A stretch of 26,053 bases of DNA from Natrinema soli. Its GTDB lineage: Archaea > Halobacteriota > Halobacteria > Halobacteriales > Natrialbaceae. The notes under the pieces are model-generated. The model was not told the origin of the DNA and made no database searches. It saw nothing but the letters and a program-made list of their open reading frames with translations. A program made the translations under genes and the position numbers. Of the stretch, positions 7,604 to 15,311 are shown piece by piece. The stretch covers positions 1-26,053 of the forward strand of contig NZ_JAQIVI010000091.1 in the NCBI RefSeq assembly GCF_028618695.1, given 5' to 3'. Within the stretch, counting starts at the first letter, position 1. Each line of letters opens with the position of its first letter.

Positions 7604-7627
7604 TCGTATGTGGGGTACAGTATCGAC

Positions 7628-7637
7628 CCTCGTAAAG
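7628..7637 (-). promoter_or_regulatory. TATA-like box of the integrase gene
   Basis: On the minus strand GACTTTACGA lies 25-34 bases before the start codon, the spacing of a leaderless archaeal promoter. Confidence 0.4.
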
Positions 7638-7640
7638 TCC

Positions 7641-7666
7641 CTTGGTTAAACTGGTCTTTAATCAAG
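7641..7666. promoter_or_regulatory. Inverted repeat upstream of the integrase promoter
   Basis: CTTGGTTAAA (7641-7650) and TTTAATCAAG (7657-7666) are inverted copies with one mismatch and a six-base centre. The site sits next to the TATA-like box on the upstream side, so it may bind an activator or a repressor of the integrase gene. Confidence 0.4.
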
Positions 7667-7734
7667 TAACATGAATAGGGTCTAATTCGCTTGTTTTTGG
7701 TATGCTCGAGTGGTCTACGGTACAGCACCACATT

Positions 7735-8088
7735 CTATAAACCGTATAACGCTGTAGAGACTGCAGCCGGTTCCTCAACACCCGACTCGAGTAGTGAGTC
7801 ATCTGAAAACGATAGTCTCAAGCACACCGGCGGCCTGTGCGGCCTCAATTCGGTCGTCGTGCGAGCTCCGAATGCGGTGGCCGGAGGGACGCTGGCATTT
7901 CGACCGACCCCCGTACCACAATCCGGGCATTCGACCTCGCGAGTCGCTTCGTCGCGTTCGTCGTATGCGCAGTCAATCCGGCCGATGGATCGGAACTCAA
8001 GCCCTGCCGGGAACTGTCTTGGTTCGCAACGATCGACAACTGGCAGACGGCGATCCGGGAGTTGAACGGCGCGATGGAGAGCGGTCAC
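7735..8088 (-). CDS. Possible hypothetical protein with a CxxC knuckle
   Basis: A 117-codon frame with stretches that look haloarchaeal and acidic (DCAYDERDEATREVECPDCG), including one Cys-x2-Cys knuckle but no second pair. A competing plus-strand frame (7837-8127) also has plausible codon use in its second half (about 7920-8127). I do not recognise either. Both end next to the inverted-repeat element at 8137, so one may be a gene cut by that insertion. Treat as weak. Confidence 0.25.
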   Translation of the reverse strand: MTALHRAVQLPDRRLPVVDRCEPRQFPAGLEFRSIGRIDCAYDERDEATREVECPDCGTGVGRNASVPPATAFGARTTTELRPHRPPVCLRLSFSDDSLLESGVEEPAAVSTALYGL

Positions 8089-8136
8089 CTATACCGTGTG
8101 AGGTCCAAGGTGAGAACAAATGAGTAACGTTACAAT

Positions 8137-8241
8137 CTGAGGTCGGCTAGATCGATTCGTCATGCACGGACACCTGCGAAATTTAGCCCAGAATTATTTC
8201 AGGATTAGACATGCATGAGAAATCCATCTACCTGACTTCAG
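8137..8241. mobile_element. Small inverted-repeat element B (MITE-like, 105 bases)
   Basis: The left end CTGAGGTCGGCTAGATCGAT and the inverted right end CTGAAGTCAGGTAGATGGAT pair over about 28 bases, again with TCATGCA inside each end. The internal GAAATTTAG sequence is shared with element C (12764-12874). No coding capacity; same family as elements A and C. Confidence 0.7.
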
Positions 8242-8363
8242 ATAACCTCGAACGCAACCCCAACGTCGCCCAGATCGGCATGCTCGATGCCGCCGACGTG
8301 ACCCTGATCTCTCTGGGATCACGTTCTGTGAGCGGCGGCTTTCTCTGCGTCATAAATAGATAA
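8211..8363 (+). CDS. Short open frame starting inside element B (gene remnant?)
   Basis: A 50-codon frame, MHEKSIYLTSDNLERNPNVA then QIGMLDAADVTLISLG and a short tail. The central part (8238-8320) has strongly haloarchaeal codon use and acidic residues, so it looks like real coding sequence. The start codon and first nine codons lie in the inverted-repeat element, which suggests that the element cut off the 5' part of a gene. I do not recognise the protein. Confidence 0.35.
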   Translation: MHEKSIYLTSDNLERNPNVAQIGMLDAADVTLISLGSRSVSGGFLCVINR

Positions 8364-8683
8364 TTTCAGTCTATCTGTAATCGCCATCAATATATTAAAG
8401 GTATTAGGCGTGTAGAACCACCCTGACGTCGCCCTGAAGAACTTACAATCAGGCCGAATACAGCCAGTTCCAAGCGATTATTCGACCACCTCGTTGTCTC
8501 CAGAAACGAAGAGATCGTGAATCCAGTGTTCGGCGTCGTGTGCGCTGGGCATATTCCGCTATCTTTGATCCCTAGGTATATCCAGGTCACAATGAACATG
8601 TTCTCACTAATCACCAAGTTGAATCTCCTCGTAGTATAGATCATGATGATCCAGCAGTTGAACAGAGATACGGATGATTCTCT
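8364..8683. other. Intergenic region before the NmrA-like gene
   Basis: About 320 bases, AT-rich around 8360-8400 and 8570-8640. An 85-codon frame on the minus strand (8387-8644) has no recognisable domain and unlikely composition. No clear promoter motif could be singled out. Confidence 0.5.
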
Positions 8684-9568
8684 ATGAGTCAGCTCAGCGT
8701 TTTAGTCGTCGGAGCGACTGGACACCAGGGTGGGGCAGTTGCTGATCACCTGTTATTCAGCGAGTACTGTGACTTTGACGTTCACGCGCTGACTCGTAGT
8801 CCTGAGAGCGACCGTGCGCAAGCGCTCGCCGACCAGGGAGCGACAGTCGTCAAAGGAAATCTCATTGACAAAGACGATCTCAATCGAGCAATCAAAGCTG
8901 TCGACGCGGTGTACTGCGTCACGACTGGAGGGAACGGTGGGGCTGACGCCGAGGTCGAACAAGGAACGAATATTGCCGAGGTTGCGGCTGACGCTGGTGT
9001 CACACACATCGTGTTCAGCTCTGCCCGGGGGGCCGAGCGTAACACCGGAATTCCTCACTTCGAGGCGAAATATGCGGTCGAACAGCGCATTCGTGATCTC
9101 GAGCTTCCCGCAACGATCATCCGGCCGGTGGCCTTCATGCAGAACTACGAATACCAGCGCGAGGCAATCCTGAACGGCACCCTCGCATCTCCCCTGGATG
9201 AAGGTGTATCACTGCAATTGGTCGATACCGAAGACATTGGTACACTCGCCGCAGCTGCGTTCGCGAAACCCGAGGAATATATCGGTGAGACCATCGAACT
9301 GGCTGGTGATGAACATACGCTTGAAGACGCCGCCGAGATCTTTACCACCGTGACCGGGACCGATGTCGAAGCACAGCACGTTCCAATTGAGGTCGCGCGT
9401 GAAGAGATCGGAGAGAGTTTGACCATGATGTTTGAGTGGCTCAACGACCACGGATTCGACAACAACACCGAGACACTGGAACGCGACTATGACATCGATC
9501 TCACCCGACTCGAAACGTATCTCCATCAACATGGGTGGGCCAGTGAACGAAACCAGACAAACAAATGA
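8684..9568 (+). CDS. NmrA-like NAD(P)-binding protein
   Basis: A 294-residue atypical short-chain dehydrogenase of the NmrA / quinone-oxidoreductase-2 type. The dinucleotide-binding loop GATGHQGG is at residues 10-17 after strand LSVLVV; ALTRSPES at the end of the second strand is the usual NADP phosphate-binding position; YCVTTGG, HIVFSSARGAERNTGIPHFEAK and IIRPVAFMQN follow in family order. Some members sense the NADP(H) ratio, others reduce quinones or similar substrates; the substrate here is unknown. The stop codon overlaps the next start (ATGA), so the two genes are translationally coupled. Confidence 0.88.
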   Translation: MSQLSVLVVGATGHQGGAVADHLLFSEYCDFDVHALTRSPESDRAQALADQGATVVKGNLIDKDDLNRAIKAVDAVYCVTTGGNGGADAEVEQGTNIAEVAADAGVTHIVFSSARGAERNTGIPHFEAKYAVEQRIRDLELPATIIRPVAFMQNYEYQREAILNGTLASPLDEGVSLQLVDTEDIGTLAAAAFAKPEEYIGETIELAGDEHTLEDAAEIFTTVTGTDVEAQHVPIEVAREEIGESLTMMFEWLNDHGFDNNTETLERDYDIDLTRLETYLHQHGWASERNQTNK

Positions 9569-10014
9569 CTCCCGTAAATAATCAAAAGGTCACTGAGTAC
9601 GCAGAACAGGTCATCGAAACGGTATCGTCGTGGCCGGAAATCACGACAGGAAACGGGCGGTTCAATTCAACAACCTTCCAAATAGAAGGTAGAGACATCG
9701 GGCACGTCCATTCATGGGGACCGGTGGATATCGGGTATCCGCAACCCCTCCGCAATCAGTTGGTCGCCGAGAAGCACACGGAAAAACACCATGTAGTGCC
9801 GGATTCAAACGCGACCACATTCCACATCGAAGCAGCAGACGATGTCGAGCAGGCAATCGTCCTGCTCCGACTCTCGTATCTCTACCAGATATTGGTGCTC
9901 CAGAAACGTGGCGACGGTGACGCCGAACTCACTGCTATCGACGTGAACGACGAGCTTGCAGGCATGGAAATGAGTGAGGATATCCGAACGATTTTCGAGG
10001 ACATCCGCAGCTGA
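9565..10014 (+). CDS. DUF5519 (luciferase-domain) protein
   Basis: A 149-residue protein matching the family annotated DUF5519 or luciferase domain. The evidence is the order VIETVSSWPEITTGNGRFNS, IEGRDIGHVHSWGPVDIGYP, AEKHTEKHHVVPDS and the helix EQAIVLLRLSYLYQ. The name does not imply light production; the biochemical function is unknown. It overlaps the NmrA-like gene by four bases, so the two are almost certainly co-expressed and may act on the same substrate. Confidence 0.8.
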   Translation: MTPVNNQKVTEYAEQVIETVSSWPEITTGNGRFNSTTFQIEGRDIGHVHSWGPVDIGYPQPLRNQLVAEKHTEKHHVVPDSNATTFHIEAADDVEQAIVLLRLSYLYQILVLQKRGDGDAELTAIDVNDELAGMEMSEDIRTIFEDIRS

Positions 10015-10358
10015 TAACGACAGAGAGAATGCAGATATCCATGCATGACCAACACAAAGAGCACACTTCCAACCGAGGATTATGATCTTCTCTCAGGCTG
10101 GACGACTCTCTCAACCTGAAAATTTTCACGAGTCAGGTATATGTAGGTGTCATTTCCACTATTCGGTTACGACTTACATTCGACCACGTTGTATTAGCGA
10201 ATGGGCGTGGAAACCTGGTAGTTGACTCGGTGCTTGCCACGACGAGAGTCGAAAATGGGCCTGACTGAGTCCGATAGAGCAAGGTGGTTTCGGGAGATTC
10301 AAAGACGCCCTTGAGTCAGGGATAATTGGATGGATACCCCCATCGATCGTCAGGTCGC
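10015..10358. other. Intergenic region, no recognisable gene
   Basis: About 340 bases after the NmrA/DUF5519 operon. No convincing frame, RNA gene or repeat was seen. Confidence 0.5.
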
Positions 10359-10508
10359 ATGAAGCGTAGACCGGTACTCGGTGCTGTCAGTATTGGCATC
10401 CTGCCGGCCACGGGTTGTATATCGCAAGCAATTCCGTATAACAATCCATCGAACAAACCCAAAAACAGAAGTATGACGGACTCCCCCACCGAACGACACA
10501 ACTTCTAG
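10359..10508 (+). pseudogene. Tat lipoprotein signal fragment (49 codons)
   Basis: The frame MKRRPVLGAVSIGILPATGC is a typical haloarchaeal Tat lipoprotein leader: Arg-Arg, a short hydrophobic stretch and a lipobox ending in Cys20. The remaining 29 residues are polar and the frame ends at TAG 10506-10508. Mature lipoproteins are normally much longer, so this is probably the 5' end of a deleted gene. A genuine tiny lipoprotein is possible. Confidence 0.5.
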
Positions 10509-10545
10509 GACCGAAATGAATGGAACTGAACGCGTGTCGTCGCAC

Positions 10546-10559
10546 CTGAACAGGTTCAG
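10546..10559. promoter_or_regulatory. Palindrome CTGAACAGGTTCAG before the first HTH_10 gene
   Basis: CTGAAC and GTTCAG are perfect inverted copies around AG. The site ends 9 bases before the TATA-like TTTAAA (10569-10574), where an archaeal activator or a repressor blocking BRE/TATA would bind. It may be an autoregulatory site for the gene that follows. Confidence 0.5.
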
Positions 10560-10568
10560 TAGCACTTG

Positions 10569-10574
10569 TTTAAA
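10569..10574 (+). promoter_or_regulatory. TATA box of the first HTH_10 regulator
   Basis: TTTAAA lies 25-30 bases before the ATG at 10599, the spacing of a leaderless haloarchaeal transcript. Confidence 0.5.
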
Positions 10575-10598
10575 TCATCGGCTCGTAGGATTCCACAT

Positions 10599-11225
10599 AT
10601 GCCTAGCGCTCAGCTCAAATTCAAACTCCCAGATGGGCCGGCAACCCTCTCAACGGAGCGCCCGGACGACGACTTTCGGGTCCTTGCTACCCGTGCAACG
10701 GCGACGAGTCTGCGGGTGGTCCTCGAAGTCCGAACGTCAGATCCGACAGCTATCGTTCGCCACCTCGACGATGCGTCCTGGTTACCCGCCTACGAGATCC
10801 TTCACACCGACGAGCGAACGATGCTCATCGAATACTCTCTTCAGTCCCATCCGTCGCTGCACCGTGCAATCCTCGCCTCTGGCCACCTCCTTCAATTTCC
10901 CCTTGACTTCCAAGATGGCTGGCTCGTTAGCGAACTGATAACGTCACACGAGCGGCTGTCACGGCTCAAGGACGCATTCGAAAGTGAGGGCATCGCGTAT
11001 CAGCTGGACTCGGTCAGGCAGTCGACAGACCCAATCAGTTTGTTGACGGAGCAGCAACACCGGTTCGTTACCGAGGCGGTTGAACGAGGTTACTACGATA
11101 CGCCACGCGAGTGCACCCTCACCGAACTCGCAACCGAACTCGACGTCAGCAAGTCGGGAGCGAGCGGGATACTCCACCGGGCCGAAGGGCGAATCATCAA
11201 GCACTTTCTTGGCGTGTCGGTCTGA
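10599..11225 (+). CDS. HTH_10 (bacterio-opsin-activator type) regulator, copy 1
   Basis: A 208-residue transcription regulator. The C-terminal HTH_10 domain spans about residues 149-203: LTEQQHRFVTEAVERGYYDT, then the helix-turn-helix LTELATELDVSKSGASGILH and a final RAEGRIIKHF helix. The N-terminal half (MPSAQLKFKLPDG...) is an unassigned sensor domain. The start at 10599 is supported by the TATA box 25-30 bases upstream and by the paralogue beginning MPSARFKF. A second regulator clearly alignable along its full length lies at 12898-13524. The ligand is unknown; the nearby ABM, NmrA-like and DUF5519 genes are possible targets. Confidence 0.92.
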   Translation: MPSAQLKFKLPDGPATLSTERPDDDFRVLATRATATSLRVVLEVRTSDPTAIVRHLDDASWLPAYEILHTDERTMLIEYSLQSHPSLHRAILASGHLLQFPLDFQDGWLVSELITSHERLSRLKDAFESEGIAYQLDSVRQSTDPISLLTEQQHRFVTEAVERGYYDTPRECTLTELATELDVSKSGASGILHRAEGRIIKHFLGVSV

Positions 11226-11378
11226 GCCCCGCGTGTTGGGTGGAGACGGCCGGAAGGCGCATCGATCGGCCACCATTTGACACCGGTGTGGCCTTCAGAT
11301 GAGGGACAGCGGTCCGACACCGCTTTTGCACATGTTCACATCAACGGCTACGTCATTTGCGTCCGTATACTCTATCTG

Positions 11379-11462
11379 ATGTCAAGTACTGTGACGCCCC
11401 AAACGGTTTCCGAGTACAGTCCTAGCCGACAGGCGGAACTACTGCGGTGGAGGAACGAATGA
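11379..11462 (+). CDS. 27-codon upstream open frame coupled to the ABM gene
   Basis: The short frame MSSTVTPQTVSEYSPSRQAE plus seven residues ends in TGA that overlaps the next ATG (ATGA at 11459-11462). A TATA-like GTATACTCTAT lies only about 10 bases before it, which is too close for a leaderless start, so it may be a leader region rather than a made peptide. Translational coupling is the most it supports. Confidence 0.25.
   Translation: MSSTVTPQTVSEYSPSRQAELLRWRNE
11448..11452 (+). promoter_or_regulatory. Shine-Dalgarno site deciding the ABM start
   Basis: GGAGG stands six bases before ATG 11459, within the last codons of the 27-codon upstream frame. It supports internal initiation on a leadered transcript. 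Confidence 0.5.
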
Positions 11463-11788
11463 CTCAATCCGAATCCCACGTCTTTCGAGTCGACAAATTC
11501 GCCGTCCCCGACGAGGCGCGCGATGAGTTCCTCCGTCAACTTCTGAGTAAGGAGGACACGATCAGAGCCCAACCAGGATTCGTTCAGACTTTCGTGCTCG
11601 AACAATCCAGTGGTCCCGGCGAGTTCAACTTCGTGACTATCGTCGAATGGGAGAACCAGGACGACTTCGAAAACGCTCGGGAGACGATCGGAGCCCTGCA
11701 CGAGCGCCGCAATTTCGACCCTCAAGAGCTGTTCTCTAGGCTCGGAATTGAGGCGGACATCGCGACATATACTCAGATCGACGAGTAG
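11459..11788 (+). CDS. Antibiotic-biosynthesis-monooxygenase (ABM) family protein
   Basis: A 109-residue ferredoxin-fold dimer protein. The family pattern is visible in FRVDKFAVPDEARDEFLRQL, the AQPGFVQTFVLEQ segment and NFVTIVEWENQDDFENA. Members act as cofactor-free oxygenases on quinones or as haem-degrading enzymes, and many remain of unknown substrate. I prefer ATG 11459 to GTG 11447 because GGAGG (11448-11452) is a well spaced ribosome-binding site for it. It lies between the two HTH_10 regulators and may be controlled by one of them. Confidence 0.82.
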   Translation: MTQSESHVFRVDKFAVPDEARDEFLRQLLSKEDTIRAQPGFVQTFVLEQSSGPGEFNFVTIVEWENQDDFENARETIGALHERRNFDPQELFSRLGIEADIATYTQIDE

Positions 11789-11934
11789 CGGAATCTGCTC
11801 GCTTTCGTAGCACTCCTTCTGTGGTTCAGCGGCGGCACTCTCTCTGTTTATGCCCTGTAGATATGTATGAACAGTGTCTTATTTGGTATACAAACTCCAA
11901 AAATCTCCATCTGGCGAATTCTTGCTCCCCTTCG

Positions 11935-12480
11935 GGGACGTTCACGACGCGCCCCGATGGGTCAACGTGGTCACATGCAGCGAACACGTGGAATGTTGCT
12001 CCAGCCTATGTTGAAGGGCTGATCCGTCCAGGCAGTCACAAAATCTTCGAGGAATCAGCAAACGGCTTGCAATCAACGAACACCGTGTTAGACGCTTCAT
12101 TAGCGAAAGTCCATGGAAACACGAGACTATCCAGAATTATCTCAACCAGCAGATCCCAGAGACGATCGCATTGTCAGTGGCGATGCTGATCGTCGACGAT
12201 GTTGACATCCTCAAATAAGGTCATCAGAGTGTGGGTGTCAAGTGTCAGTACGCCGGATCAATTGGGAAGATCGCTTCTTGTCAGGTCGGTGTTGACCTCG
12301 TGGCGGCAGTTCCGGGCGTGGTCCGTCAAGTATCGATTGATAGGCGCATCGTTCTATGTGCTGAAGAAGCAAACCACTATCTGGCAGAAATGGTGTGCAA
12401 GACTTAGAGGATGTATCGTTTGTTTCACGCTGAAACAGGTAAACTATCCACTCAGTAGATCTGCGTATTGACCACAGAGG
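11935..12480 (+). pseudogene. Degenerate IS701-type transposase relic
   Basis: Pieces of an IS701-like DDE transposase can be read across frames. YVEGLIRPGSHK (to about 12042) shifts frame into NLRGISKRLAINEHRVRRFI and SESPWKHETIQNYL. Then comes LIVDDVDILK, ending in TAA at 12216-12218, then GHQSVGVKCQYAGSIGKIAS and CQVGVDLVA, and a TAG at 12405-12407. The order matches the segment of the family around the first catalytic Asp (IDD). With at least one frameshift and two stops it is dead. Boundaries are approximate and no terminal repeats were found. Confidence 0.7.
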
Positions 12481-12763
12481 ATGTTGTCAGATGTAGAGGG
12501 TGTTCGTCAGGACGTTTTGAAGAGAACGTGAGGATTCAACAAGGCCTAGTATTTGATTTACCACGATCTGTGACATGCGATTACTGGAGAGAAGAAGCGT
12601 CGTATTCCGCAATTTCGGTCGAACCGGAGGAGGGACACTTCCAGTCGGTAGGCTCGAGTATTGTCCCTCAATCTCGGCATTCGTAAACTACGCCGTCGTC
12701 GTTAGCCCCCCACCGCCGAACCGCGGTGGTGAGTGACATTGTTCAGGTTTCAAACCACAGTGG
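12481..12763. other. Remnant DNA between the relic and element C
   Basis: No supported gene. A 72-codon frame (12468-12686) probably continues the decayed transposase region. A hairpin CCACCGC...GCGGTGG lies at about 12709-12728. Confidence 0.4.
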
Positions 12764-12874
12764 CTGAAGTCGGCTAGGCAGGATTCATCATACACAGACA
12801 TTCACGAAATTTAGCTTGACGCCCAAATTTCGCCGTAGACTGTGAATGAGAAATCTTACCTGCTAGCTTTTCAG
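12764..12874. mobile_element. Small inverted-repeat element C (MITE-like, 111 bases)
   Basis: The left end CTGAAGTCGGCTAGGCA and the inverted right end CTGAAAAGCTAGCAGGTA match, and GAAATTT occurs in inverted copies further in. The left end matches the right end of the large element (CTGATGTCGGCTAGGTA, 15 of 17). It stops 23 bases before the start of the second HTH_10 regulator and so overlaps the place where that gene's TATA box should be. Confidence 0.7.
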
Positions 12875-12897
12875 TTCAACTATTGTACAGAGGATAT

Positions 12898-13524
12898 ATG
12901 CCCAGTGCTCGATTCAAGTTCGAACTTCCTGGGGGCAGCCCGGTCGCACTCTCGACCAACTATCCTGACGGAGAATTCCTAATTCAGGCCGCCTTCCCCA
13001 CAGAAGATGGTCTCCTCGTGGTCTTTGAAGCGCGGATCCCGGACAATTCGGCGGTCATTCACTACTTCAATGAATCCCCGTTCTCCTATGACGTACTTCA
13101 CACTGACGAACAGACCGTTGTGGTCCAGTATTTACTTCCGTTCGTTCCGTCGCCACTTCGCGCAGTGTTGGCCTCCGGGAATCTGGTACGATTCCCGCTC
13201 ACTCTTCACAATGAGTGGATGATCGCTGACCTGACCACCTCACACGAACGGCTGTCGCAGCTCAAAGCCGAGTTCGAGGACGCTGACCTTACGTATGAGA
13301 TCCTATCAGTTACACAATCGACCGCGCCGACCGATTTGTTAACCGACCGCCAACATCGACTCATGACCGAAGCCATCCAGCGCGGGTACTACGACAGTCC
13401 ACGCCGATGTTCGCTCACCGACCTTGCGGCCACGCTCGATGTTGGTAAATCGACGGCGAGCAGGGTGCTCCACAACGCCGAAGAGACGGTCATCAAGGAG
13501 TTTTTCGCAGAGCCGATTGAGTAG
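12898..13524 (+). CDS. HTH_10 (bacterio-opsin-activator type) regulator, copy 2
   Basis: A 208-residue paralogue of the regulator at 10599-11225, similar from the first residues (MPSARFKFELPGG) through LHTDEQTVVVQY, TSHERLSQLKAEFED and the C-terminal HTH_10 domain (LTDRQHRLMTEAIQRGYYDS, LTDLAATLDVGKSTASRVLH). The start at 12898 is set by alignment with the paralogue; the frame reaches a TTG at 12883 but this adds nothing conserved. Element C ends 23 bases upstream, so transcription probably uses sequence in or at its end. The duplication followed by transposon arrival suggests the two copies may now be regulated differently. Confidence 0.92.
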   Translation: MPSARFKFELPGGSPVALSTNYPDGEFLIQAAFPTEDGLLVVFEARIPDNSAVIHYFNESPFSYDVLHTDEQTVVVQYLLPFVPSPLRAVLASGNLVRFPLTLHNEWMIADLTTSHERLSQLKAEFEDADLTYEILSVTQSTAPTDLLTDRQHRLMTEAIQRGYYDSPRRCSLTDLAATLDVGKSTASRVLHNAEETVIKEFFAEPIE

Positions 13525-13668
13525 ACTGATAGTTGTACAGGGACGAACCACAGGTCACAACAACGGACGCCGAGCTGTGGGTACACTGTTCATTCCTCCC
13601 AAAGCGACCGGCTCGGAACACGAGATTCTTCGCTCGTAGCTTCTGTGACTGGCTGTTGGATGGAACAT
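13525..13668. other. Spacer ending in the 10-base target site GATGGAACAT
   Basis: No gene is supported. The last ten bases, GATGGAACAT (13659-13668), recur at 15064-15073 as the duplication flanking the ISH8-like element. Confidence 0.6.
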
Positions 13669-15063
13669 CATCTGTGTTCGGTTAAGAATCGAAACCGATA
13701 GACGGTGCTGTCTTGATGAGGTTATCTTCAGGAACCGCGTAGAGAGAGGTTGTGCTAGAAGAACTCTCTCCAACACTCATACGACGCCGGTTGACTTCCC
13801 TCTTTCCAGCAGCGCTTATCGAAGACATCGCGCTCGCGCGCGATGTCGTCCAACGCCACCGGACAATCGACATCACGATGCTCGTCTGGACGCTTCTCAT
13901 GGGCTTCGCCGTCGACGGCGAAGCCCGGACTATCGCCGGGTTTCAGCGTGCCTACTCCGCAGCCACTAACCAGACTGTTGCTCGCTCCAGCTTTTACGAC
14001 CGGTTCACACCAGCACTTGCCGCATTGCTGAGCGACCTCCTCGAGCACGCTCTCGAGGAGGTCGCGGTTCCTCACACAATCGCTCCACAGTTCGAGTTGT
14101 TCCGTGAGGTGCTGATCGCCGATGCAACCGTCTTCAGGCTGCATCGGCTCCTGAGCGAGTTTCCAGCGACTCACTCAGATCAGTCCGGTGCAAAGCTGCA
14201 CCTCGTGCATAACGCCACGACACAGACGATCGAACAGTTCCACCTCACCGACGAATGCACCCACGAGAGCAGCCAGCTCCGCACGGGGAGCTGGCTGCGA
14301 GGCCGGCTGGTGCTGTTCGATCTTGGATTCTACAGTTTCCGTCGGTTCACGTTGATTGAGGAAAATGGCGGGTTCTTTCTGACACGGCTGAAGTCGAACG
14401 CGAATCCGGTGATCGTCGGGAAACGGCGGAAATGGCGCGGGCGCGCCATTTCCTTGCCAGGCCGTCGCCTCCAGGACGTTCTGGGCGACCTCACACGCGA
14501 GATCGTGGACGTGACTGTGGAGATCACGTTCAAACGACGGGCATACGCTGGAAAACAGTCAACCGACACGATGGAGTTTCGCGTCGTCGGTGTCCACAAC
14601 GAGGACACCGACGACTATCATCTGTACGTCACGAACCTACCCGATGAGTTCACTCCAAGGCAGGTTGCGGCGCTATACGGATTGCGGTGGGAGGTAGAGT
14701 TGCTGTTCCGGGAGTTGAAATCACTGTACGGGCTAGAAAAGTTCCAGACAAGTGATCCAGTAATCGTGGAACTGCTGGTTGTGGCGGCTCTGCTGACGCT
14801 TGTGGTCAGCAGAGCCTTGCTCGGTGTGTTTCAAGAGCTGTTTCCTGAGACGGTGTTCCCTCGGGAACGCTGGGCGAGGACCTTCCGGTCTCTCGCCCAG
14901 CTCATTCTCGAAGATTTGGGCCAGTCATTCGGACATCCACCGCCGAACCTGCCGGAGTTGATGTTTCGTGACGCACGCCAACCAGAGAAATCACGCCTCT
15001 TACTCAGTGAACGAGTAGCTGAAGCCTTCACGAGGCGATCCAGTGCTTAACCGAACACCAATG
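13669..15063. mobile_element. Complete ISH8-like (IS4 family) insertion sequence
   Basis: The element is 1395 bases, flanked by an exact 10-base duplication GATGGAACAT. The terminal inverted repeats are CATCTGTGTTCGGTTAAG on the left and CATTGGTGTTCGGTTAAG on the right, 16 of 18 identical. Length, 10-base duplication and one transposase of 432 residues fit the ISH8 group. It inserted in the spacer after the second HTH_10 gene and disrupts no visible gene. Confidence 0.93.
13752..15050 (+). CDS. IS4-family (ISH8-type) DDE transposase
   Basis: An intact 432-residue transposase. The triad is Asp124 (LIADATVFRL), Asp190 (LVLFDLGFYSFRRF) and Glu316, the last in a perfect Y-x2-R-x3-E-x6-K signature (Tyr309, Arg312, Glu316, Lys323: YGLRWEVELLFRELK) that defines the IS4 superfamily. 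The start is GTG at 13752 followed by MLEELSPTLIRRRL. The coding sequence carries six long inverted repeats (13901-13926, 14032-14065, 14269-14298, 14428-14453, 14583-14615, 14786-14816) with 12-14 bp arms. No stop or frameshift is present. Confidence 0.93.
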   Translation: MLEELSPTLIRRRLTSLFPAALIEDIALARDVVQRHRTIDITMLVWTLLMGFAVDGEARTIAGFQRAYSAATNQTVARSSFYDRFTPALAALLSDLLEHALEEVAVPHTIAPQFELFREVLIADATVFRLHRLLSEFPATHSDQSGAKLHLVHNATTQTIEQFHLTDECTHESSQLRTGSWLRGRLVLFDLGFYSFRRFTLIEENGGFFLTRLKSNANPVIVGKRRKWRGRAISLPGRRLQDVLGDLTREIVDVTVEITFKRRAYAGKQSTDTMEFRVVGVHNEDTDDYHLYVTNLPDEFTPRQVAALYGLRWEVELLFRELKSLYGLEKFQTSDPVIVELLVVAALLTLVVSRALLGVFQELFPETVFPRERWARTFRSLAQLILEDLGQSFGHPPPNLPELMFRDARQPEKSRLLLSERVAEAFTRRSSA

Positions 15064-15116
15064 GATGGAACATGTTGCAATGAACATCCATAGCCTATGC
15101 TCCCGTACTTGGATGT

Positions 15117-15305
15117 ATGGTTCCGAGTCTAGAGCCAATTGAGAAGCCCAATGGAGACAAAATGCAGTCCACCTACAGGATGACACGACAGCAGCTCGGC
15201 AAGGTGATGACCCCGATAAATGTCGCGATCGCGCGTATACCGGGGTCTATGGAACTTGACCGCAAGTTCAATGAATTCCGTGCGAACTGCACAGGACCGA
15301 GGTAA
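15117..15305 (+). pseudogene. Carboxymuconolactone-decarboxylase family, N-terminal fragment
   Basis: The 62 residues MVPSLEPIEKPNGDKMQSTY, RMTRQQLGKVMTPINVAIAR and the tail resemble the first third of carboxymuconolactone-decarboxylase/alkylhydroperoxidase-like proteins. The catalytic Cys-x-x-Cys region and everything after it are missing. The frame ends at TAA six bases before the VOC gene, so the loss was a deletion that joined the two. Functional activity is not expected. Confidence 0.6.
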
Positions 15306-15311
15306 ACATGG

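Noticed and set aside
6228..7700. Attachment site or tRNA gene beside the integrase.
   Set aside because: I looked for a tRNA-like fold and for direct repeats on both sides and found none that I can support.
11821..12189. A 122-codon frame as a separate hypothetical gene.
   Set aside because: Its middle part reads as IS701 transposase (YVEGLIRPGSHK) and then leaves the frame of the homology, so it is a piece of a relic.
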